Shown one piece after another: positions 58,326-64,000 of a DNA stretch of 64,000 nucleotides (positions within the stretch are counted from its first letter, which is position 1; every line of letters starts with the position of its first letter). The translations under genes and the position numbers were made by a program. Source of the DNA: Stenogyne calaminthoides (Eukaryota > Streptophyta > Magnoliopsida > Lamiales > Lamiaceae); assembly GCA_037126765.1 (NCBI GenBank), contig JBBCBC010000031.1:4349638-4413637 (forward strand), given 5' to 3'. The notes beneath the pieces were generated by a model that was given only the letters and a program-made list of their open reading frames with translations, searched no databases and was not told the origin of the DNA.

Positions 58326-59054
58326 TATTTCCTATCTTTGATTGAACAGGAACTCTTCCTTTATTCCAGGTAACCACAACGATAACAAATTGTTCATCAC
58401 AATACCGGTAGTTGTTGGTTTCGTTTCCATAGCCATCTTGATGTTCATTGCTTGGTGGTGTATGGTGAAGAAAAAAGGTAAGATCGATTTTATCTATTTA
58501 TTGATAATTATGAGTAAGTTAATTAGCTTCAATCTTATGTGGTACTTGTTTTTTTGTGAAATCAGGAAAGAGAAGGCAAACATTCTCATCAGATTCAGCT
58601 GCACTTGTACTCAATGATGAATTAAAGAAAGCTAATTTTGAAGAGGTTCCGTTGTTCACCTTTGAGATTCTTGCAAGTGAGACGAACGAGTTTAGCATAA
58701 ACAATCTGCTTGGGAGGGGTGGTTTTGGTCCCGTTTACAAGGTATAATCTTTAATACTTGTGCATCAAATTTTGAATCGCGGAATAGATAGAGCTGATAA
58801 GTGTGGTTTATTTTGTTAGGGAAATTTGGGAGATGGGAAAGAAATTGCTGTGAAGAGATTATCAGCAGCTTCTGGACAAGGAATGCAGGAATTTATGAAT
58901 GAAGTGGTTGTGATTTCCAAACTCCAGCATAGAAATCTTGTCAAATTGTTGGGATGTTTTGTAAAGAAAGAAGAGAAGATGCTGGTATATGAGTGCATGC
59001 CTAATAAAAGCTTGGATGTTTGTCTCTTTGGTAAGTTTTCATCATCTAAATCCC

Positions 59055-59605
59055 TATTAGAAAGTGATGTACATTTTTGGAATAATCCAGATTATAGAAG
59101 AACTTTGTGGATGAACTAGATTCTAGATTACTCTAGAGTAGTAATTGAATTTAGAAGAAGATGTAAGAAAAATATCTGGCAAGAAGATTGTAGAAGGAAT
59201 ACTCTAGAAAATAAGGAATTCTAGGCATGAAGAGAAATCTAGAAAATAGAAGAAATTAGATTATGTATAGATAAGAAGGTTCTAGGCTAATCTAACTTAG
59301 ATACATCTAGGACTAAAGCTAAGAAATAATTAGTAGATTCTAGAATATTCATGCAACATTGAAAGAATAGGAAAACTCTAGAATATGCATGTAACATCTT
59401 ACTACCTCTATATATACTCCAATGCTTGTAAGACATTGAGATGAATGAAATAAATCATTTCCTACTACTCTCTGCCTCTACCCTGTTTCCTATAAGAAAC
59501 TAATTCATATTCCTTACATTCCTTCTAAATCAAATACAATCACTTACCCATTTATATATACTAAACCCCACATATACACACTATATTCTACTCTAATTAC
59601 CATCA
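59055..59605 (+). repeat. 5' LTR of the copia element
   Basis: About 551 bp, starting TATTAGAAAGTGATGTAC and ending ACCATCA. It contains the TATATATACTCC stretch near 59412, which suits a promoter TATA region, followed by CT-rich leader sequence. Confidence 0.85.
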
Positions 59606-59606
59606 G

Positions 59607-59620
59607 TGGTATCAGAGCCC
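59607..59620 (+). promoter_or_regulatory. Primer binding site (initiator Met tRNA type)
   Basis: TGGTATCAGAGCCC lies one base after the 5' LTR. It is complementary to the 3' end of plant initiator methionine tRNA, the usual primer for copia elements. Confidence 0.9.
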
Positions 59621-59697
59621 CGTTAGATTTTTAACTGGGCGTAAACTAGCTTCCGCATACCCAATAATTTCTTATTGTCATTTCCAAGCCTACAAAA

Positions 59698-62600
59698 ATG
59701 TCCCTATCAAATAACTCACAAATTCCAATCCCAACTTTCTCAGGAGAAAACTATAACTATTGGGGCATTAAAATGAAGACATATTTTATGTCCCAAGGTC
59801 TATGGGAAATCGTTGAGAAGGGATACACTATCCCCGAAGACACGTCTTCTTTGTCTACGACAGACAAAGAAAAACTAGACAAAAACATGGAGAAGGACAG
59901 TCTGGCTCTCTACGTATTGCAAATGGCTATGGCGGAGTCTCTATTTCCAAGGATTAGTGGAGCTACGTCGTCGAAAGAAGCATGGGATACTCTGAAGGAG
60001 GAATATCAAGGCAGTGATAAGGTATGCAACCTCAAACTCCAAACGCTTAGAAGAGATTTGAAGAATTTGAAGATGAAAGAATCTGAGACCGTAAAAGATT
60101 ACTACACTCGATTAAGAGAAGTAATCAATCAAATGAAAGCATATGGAGAAAATATTGCTGAGAAGAGAATAGTAGAAAAGATACTAATTACTCTTCCAGC
60201 TAAATATGATCCAATCGTCACTACAACAGAAGAGACTAAAGACATAGATAAATTGTCTGTGACGGAATTAATAGGCTCACTTGAAGCTTATGAGAAAAGA
60301 TTGAGTATGCGTGAAACTGAATCTGTAGAAAGCGCATTTCAATCTAAAATCAATATACGGTCTCAGAATTCTAGAAATTGTGGGAGAAAATTTGGAGAAA
60401 ACAATAAAAATAAAAATCAAGGTGGTAATAATTATCAAAGAAAGGACAAACATCCACCATGTGGAAGTTGTAAGAAGACCAACCATCTTGAAAAATATTG
60501 TTGGAACCGAGACAAACCACAATGTAAAAATTGTGGAAAATTTGGTCATCTAGAGAAAGATTGTCATTCTAAACTCAAACACCAAGCTAATTACACTGAG
60601 GATGAGGATAGAAGAAGCAACCTATTTTATGCGTGCCATACTTCATCTGAAGTAAAGAACGACACTTGGTTCCTTGATAGCGGCTGCAGTAACCATATGA
60701 CAGGAGACGAGAAAATTTTCCAGAACATCGATAGATCAATTAAATCCCAAGTGAAGCTCGGGAATGGAGATCTAGTAGGCGTTGAAGGAAAGGGCACGAT
60801 AGCTGTCAATACCAAGAAAGGTACGGGACTCATCCATGATGTACTGCTAGTTCCAAAGCTCGACACAAATCTTCTCAGCGTGGGTCAGATGATGGAGAGA
60901 GGATATTCTCTACTATTCAAAGGAGACTCGTGCACGATATATGACGACAAAAATAAACAGACAAAAATTATTGTGGTAAAAATGCAGCAACAAAGAAACT
61001 TCCCTATTCGCTGGCATATGTCGAGGCAACACTAAAAGCCCACGAAGATCAATCCTGGCTATGGCACCGGAGGTTCGGGCATTTCAACTTTCACGGATTA
61101 AAGATACTTCATCAGAAGAATATGATGAAAGATCTTCCAGCTATCCAAGCGAACGATGATGTCTGCGAGAGATGCATGGAAGGAAAACAACACCGGAAGC
61201 CATTCCCTTCAGGACAAACATGGAGAGCCAAGCAAATTCTGGAGTTGGTCCATACAGATGTTTGCGGCCCAATGAGGACACCAACATTCGAGAAAAACAG
61301 GTACTTCATCCTTTTCATTGATGACTATACAAGAATGACGTGGGTATACTTCATGAAAGAAAGATCAGAGGTGTTCAATATATTCAAGAAATTCAAGAAT
61401 CTGGTCGAGAAACAAAGTGGTCGGCAAATCAAAGTCCTACGAAGCGATAGAGGGACGGAATACACCTCTAACGCATTCAACAAATTCTGCGAAGAGGAAG
61501 GAGTCAATCATCAACTAACAGTCGGCTACGCTCCAGAGCAGAACGGCGTGTCAGAAAGGAAGAACAGGACAGTGATGGAGATGGCCAGAACAATGCTAGC
61601 AGAGAAAAACAATCCTAAAGATTTTTGGGCAGAAGCTGTATACACTGCTGTCTACCTACTAAATAGGTGTCCAACCAAGGCGATTCAGAACAAAACACCA
61701 ATTGAAGCGTGGAGTGGACGAAAGCCGTCAGCTCAACATCTAAAGATCTTTGGGAGTATCTGCTACGTGCATGTCCCAAAAGAGAAGAGACACAAACTAG
61801 AGGAGAAGACGGAGAGAGGTATTTTTCTCGGCTACAACTCTCAGTTTAAAGGCTATCGAATTTATAGTCTTAAAAGTAGGAAGCTAATCATCAGTCAAGA
61901 TGTCGAATTTGATGAGAATGCAACATGGAATTGGGAGGAAGAAAAAATTGAAAGACAAAATATCATGCTACCACAACTACGACGTCCTACCGAACCACGA
62001 GAAGAAGAGGAAGAAGAAGCGGAAGGACCACAAGAAGCTCCAGAACCTTCTAGTCCGAGGACACCTACGCCATCACCAGTCTCAACTGAAGAAGAATCAT
62101 CTCCAGAATCACCACCAAGAAAAATAAGACAACTTAGAGAAATTTACGAGACCTGCAACTTTGTAACACTGGAGCCCGAAAGCTTTGAAGTTGCCATCAA
62201 AGAAAAAGAATGGATAAAAGCTATGGAAGAAGAAATCAAGATGATCGAGAAAAATGAAACATGGGAGTTGGTGGATCTACCAAGCAACAAAGAAGTCATC
62301 GGAGTTAAGTGAGTGTATAAGACAAAGCTCAACCCAGATGGCTCGATTCAGAAGCACAAGGCAAGACTGGCAGCTAAAGGCTACTCGCAAAAACAAGGAA
62401 TCGACTATGACGAGACTTTTGCTCCAGTGGCCCGACTCAATACCATTCGAACACTTATCGCGCTAGTTGCACAAAGAAGATGGAAGATCTACCAGCTTGA
62501 TGTGAAATCAGCATTCCTTAACGGATATCTTGACAAAGAAATCTACGTGGAACAACCTTAAGGGTTCGTGATACAAGGGCAGGAAGACAAAGTCCTCAGG

Positions 62601-63719
62601 TTAAAAAAAGCACTCTATGGTCTAAAACAAGCCCCACGAGCCTGGTATAGTAGAATCAACAACTACTTCACATAGTTTGGATTCAGGAGGAGCCTAAGTG
62701 AGCATACACTATACATCAAGACCCAAGGTACGAACGATACACTCATTGTCTCTCTATATGTTGATGATCTTATAGTCACAGGAAACAATGAGACAATGAT
62801 TAAGGAGTTTAAAGAAGACATGATGAAGACGTTCGAGATGACCGATTTGGGCTTGATGCATTATTTTCTCGGTATTGAAATAAATCAAAGGGAAGACCGT
62901 ATATTTATCTCACAAAAGAAATATACCGACAACTTATTAAAAAGGTTCAAGATGGAAGAGTGCAAGACAGTAGCCACTCCACTTGACAATTCTAAAGCAT
63001 TACAAAAAGAAGATGGCTCACCAAAGGCAGATATCTCAACATTTCGAAGCCTGATCGAAAGCTTACTGTATCTCACAGCAACTCGACCAGACATAATGTA
63101 CGCGACGAGCTTCCTATCAAGATTTATGCAGAATCCAAGTCAGATTCACTATGGAGCAGCAAAGCGAGTACTCCGATATCTTCAAGGAACTAAGAACTTC
63201 GGCATCTGGTATGAATCAACACCTGACTCAAAGTTAATTGGTTATACTGATAGTGACTGGGCAGGTTCAGTAGACGACATGAAAAGCACGTCAGGGTATG
63301 CATTCACAATGGGTTCAGGAATATTTTCTTGGGCATCCAAAAAGCAAGCAACAGTTGCACAATCATCAGCCGAAGCGGAGTATATAGCAGCGGCGATGGC
63401 TACAAGTCATGCAAAATGGTTGAAATACATACTTGAAGATATGGGAGAGCCACAAGATAAAGCCACGAAAATCTATTGCGATAGTAAGTCGGCAATAGCA
63501 ATGGCGAAAAATCCAGTGTTCCACAGTAGAACCAAACACATCAAGATCAAGTACCACTTTATACGAGAAGCTGAAGCAAACAAAGAAATCGAGTTGGAGT
63601 ACTGCAAGACTGAAGAACAACTAGCAGATATTTTTACAAAAATGCTACCTCGTGGAAAGTTCGAGACACTACGAGAAAAGATTGGAGTTACTGAAATATG
63701 CATCAAGGAGGAGTATTAG
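59698..63719 (+). pseudogene. Copia gag-pol polyprotein with one frameshift and three stops
   Basis: 59698-61035: Gag, starting MSLSNNSQIPIPTFSGENYN, with two zinc knuckles (CGSCKKTNHLEKYC and CKNCGKFGHLEKDC, about 60460-60565), then protease with FLDSGCSNHMTG (about 60670). A frame change occurs at about 61000. 61122-62312: integrase, with the upstream zinc-binding HRRFGH and CERCMEGKQHRKPF and catalytic Asp, Asp and Glu in VHTDVCGPM, LRSDRGTEY and NGVSERKNR. TGA at 62310 interrupts GVK-stop-VYKTKLNPDGS at the start of RT; a TAA at about 62559 and a TAG at about 62674 follow. RT has LYVDDLIVTG (about 62755). 62796-63719: the rest of RT and RNase H (GYTDSDWAGS, ADIFTKMLPRGKFETL). Despite near-identical LTRs this copy cannot make an intact polyprotein as written. 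Confidence 0.9.
63705..63713 (+). promoter_or_regulatory. Polypurine tract of the copia element
   Basis: AAGGAGGAG lies directly before the 3' LTR and overlaps the last codons of RNase H. It is the expected primer for plus-strand synthesis. Confidence 0.8.
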
Positions 63720-64000
63720 AAAGTGATGCACATTTTTGGAATAATCCAGATTATAGAAGAACTTTGTGGATGAACTAGATTCTAGATTACTCTAGAGTAG
63801 TAATTGAATTTAGAAGAAGATGTAAGAAAAATATCTGGCAAGAAGATTGTAGAAGGAATACTCTAGAAAATAAGGAATTCTAGGCATTAAGAGAAATCTA
63901 GAAAATAGAAGAAATTAGATAATGTATAGATAAGAAGGTTCTAGGCTAATCTAACTTAGATACATCTAGGACTAAAGCTAAGAAATAATTAGTAGATTCT
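63714..64000 (+). repeat. 3' LTR of the copia element (partial)
   Basis: 287 bases visible, matching 59055-59341 with about three substitutions (GTGATGCAC for GTGATGTAC, GGCATTAAG for GGCATGAAG, AGATAATG for AGATTATG). It is cut by the end of the window. Confidence 0.95.

Larger units (their letters stand above)
54075..59030 (+). pseudogene. G-type (S-locus) lectin receptor-like kinase, damaged and incomplete in the window
   Basis: A plasma-membrane Ser/Thr receptor kinase of the SD1 group. Blocks: 54075-54649, a signal-peptide-like start (SVTSLPFLCF), the B-lectin opening (DTLTSNLVLKDPDTIVSSKN, FKLGFFTPENTT), then decay, then the S-locus region (AGLEALNIPQIVLWD, GVDDKSG); 57488-58008, the S-locus continuation (TTPEGNIQMKIDLNSSG, NECDVYGRCGAFGSCN, ICSCLRGFEP) and the PAN domain (FMKVPDFTES, CLGNCSCIAYA); 58370-58477, the transmembrane segment (TIPVVVGFVSIAILMFIAWW); 58566-58741, juxtamembrane and the glycine loop GRGGFGPVYK; 58820-59030, the catalytic Lys in EIAVKRL and MPNKSLDVCLFG. 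The last block is 211 bp, the usual length. HRD and DFG are not in the window. Damage: no start codon found in frame, most of B-lectin lost, and a frameshift at about 57790. Confidence 0.8.
59055..64000 (+). mobile_element. Ty1/copia LTR retrotransposon, recent, running off the window
   Basis: 5' LTR 59055-59605, primer site at 59607, gag-pol 59698-63719, purine tract at 63705-63713 and a 3' LTR from 63714 onward. Only about three differences are visible between the first 287 bases of the two LTRs, so insertion is recent. The element lies in the receptor-kinase intron that starts at 59031, 24 bp beyond the donor site and in the same orientation as the gene. The target duplication cannot be checked because the right end is outside the window. 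The left border could instead be TGATG at 59065, since both LTRs share the preceding ten bases. Confidence 0.9.

Noticed and set aside
57442..59119. Treating the receptor kinase as an intact gene
   Set aside because: The lectin exon has lost most of its domain and shows no in-frame start, and the S-locus/PAN exon has a frameshift near 57790, so an intact product is unlikely even though the later exons are well kept.
59698..60866. Minus-strand frames within the copia gag region
   Set aside because: They overlap a clear gag-pol reading frame and contain no domain of their own.

Overview
This is nuclear DNA from a flowering plant, almost certainly a eudicot. It is AT-rich, has GT-AG introns, and carries plant-only families: a G-type lectin receptor-like kinase, the RNA-directed DNA methylation factor DMS3, and CACTA, Stowaway, hAT, copia and gypsy elements of plant type. 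The CACTACAAGAA termini are common in asterids, but I cannot name the species. There is one 500-base assembly gap (2161-2660). Small frameshifts are frequent, so some apparent breaks may be consensus errors.

Left part (1-12.7 kb): AT-rich sequence with one copy of a dispersed repeat that stops at the gap, a decayed DMS3 gene (about 4530-9744) whose introns hold miniature transposons, and several Stowaway, Mutator-like and Harbinger-like elements.

Centre (12.7-37.5 kb): a deep nest of elements. The outermost layer appears to be a CACTA-like transposon with ends at 12746 and 37459. It carries a broken gene for a 'putative plant transposon protein' (15354-16292 continued at 33972-35345). That gene is split by a solo LTR (16340-33971), the LTR is split by a TNP2-type CACTA transposon (about 17196-33303, minus strand), and the DUF4216 region of that transposon is split by a full-length copia element with 1.9-kb LTRs (19024-28181, minus strand). 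A hAT element (35521-36397) with a perfect 8-bp target duplication also lies in the outer layer.

Right of the nest (38.0-38.7 kb) is the one gene that looks intact: a two-exon gene on the minus strand for a 77-residue secreted His/Gly-rich protein with its own TATA box. Its upstream region holds three tandem copies of a roughly 177-bp repeat containing five CACGTG motifs. The repeat then continues into the second copy of the dispersed segment seen at 1250-2160.

From 41.5 to 53.7 kb lie GTGACGA-rich repeats, a copia remnant split by a gag-only LTR element (TR-GAG type, 45035-47176, perfect AATTG duplication), a 5'-truncated LINE, a gypsy remnant lacking most of its integrase, and a short hAT-like element.

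The last 10 kb hold a receptor-like kinase (54075-59030 visible). Its first exon is decayed and is split by an in-phase 2.8-kb intron made almost wholly of transposons. A young Ty1/copia element (59055 to beyond the window) sits in a later intron, 24 bp past a splice donor, so the kinase catalytic half must lie outside the window if it still exists.
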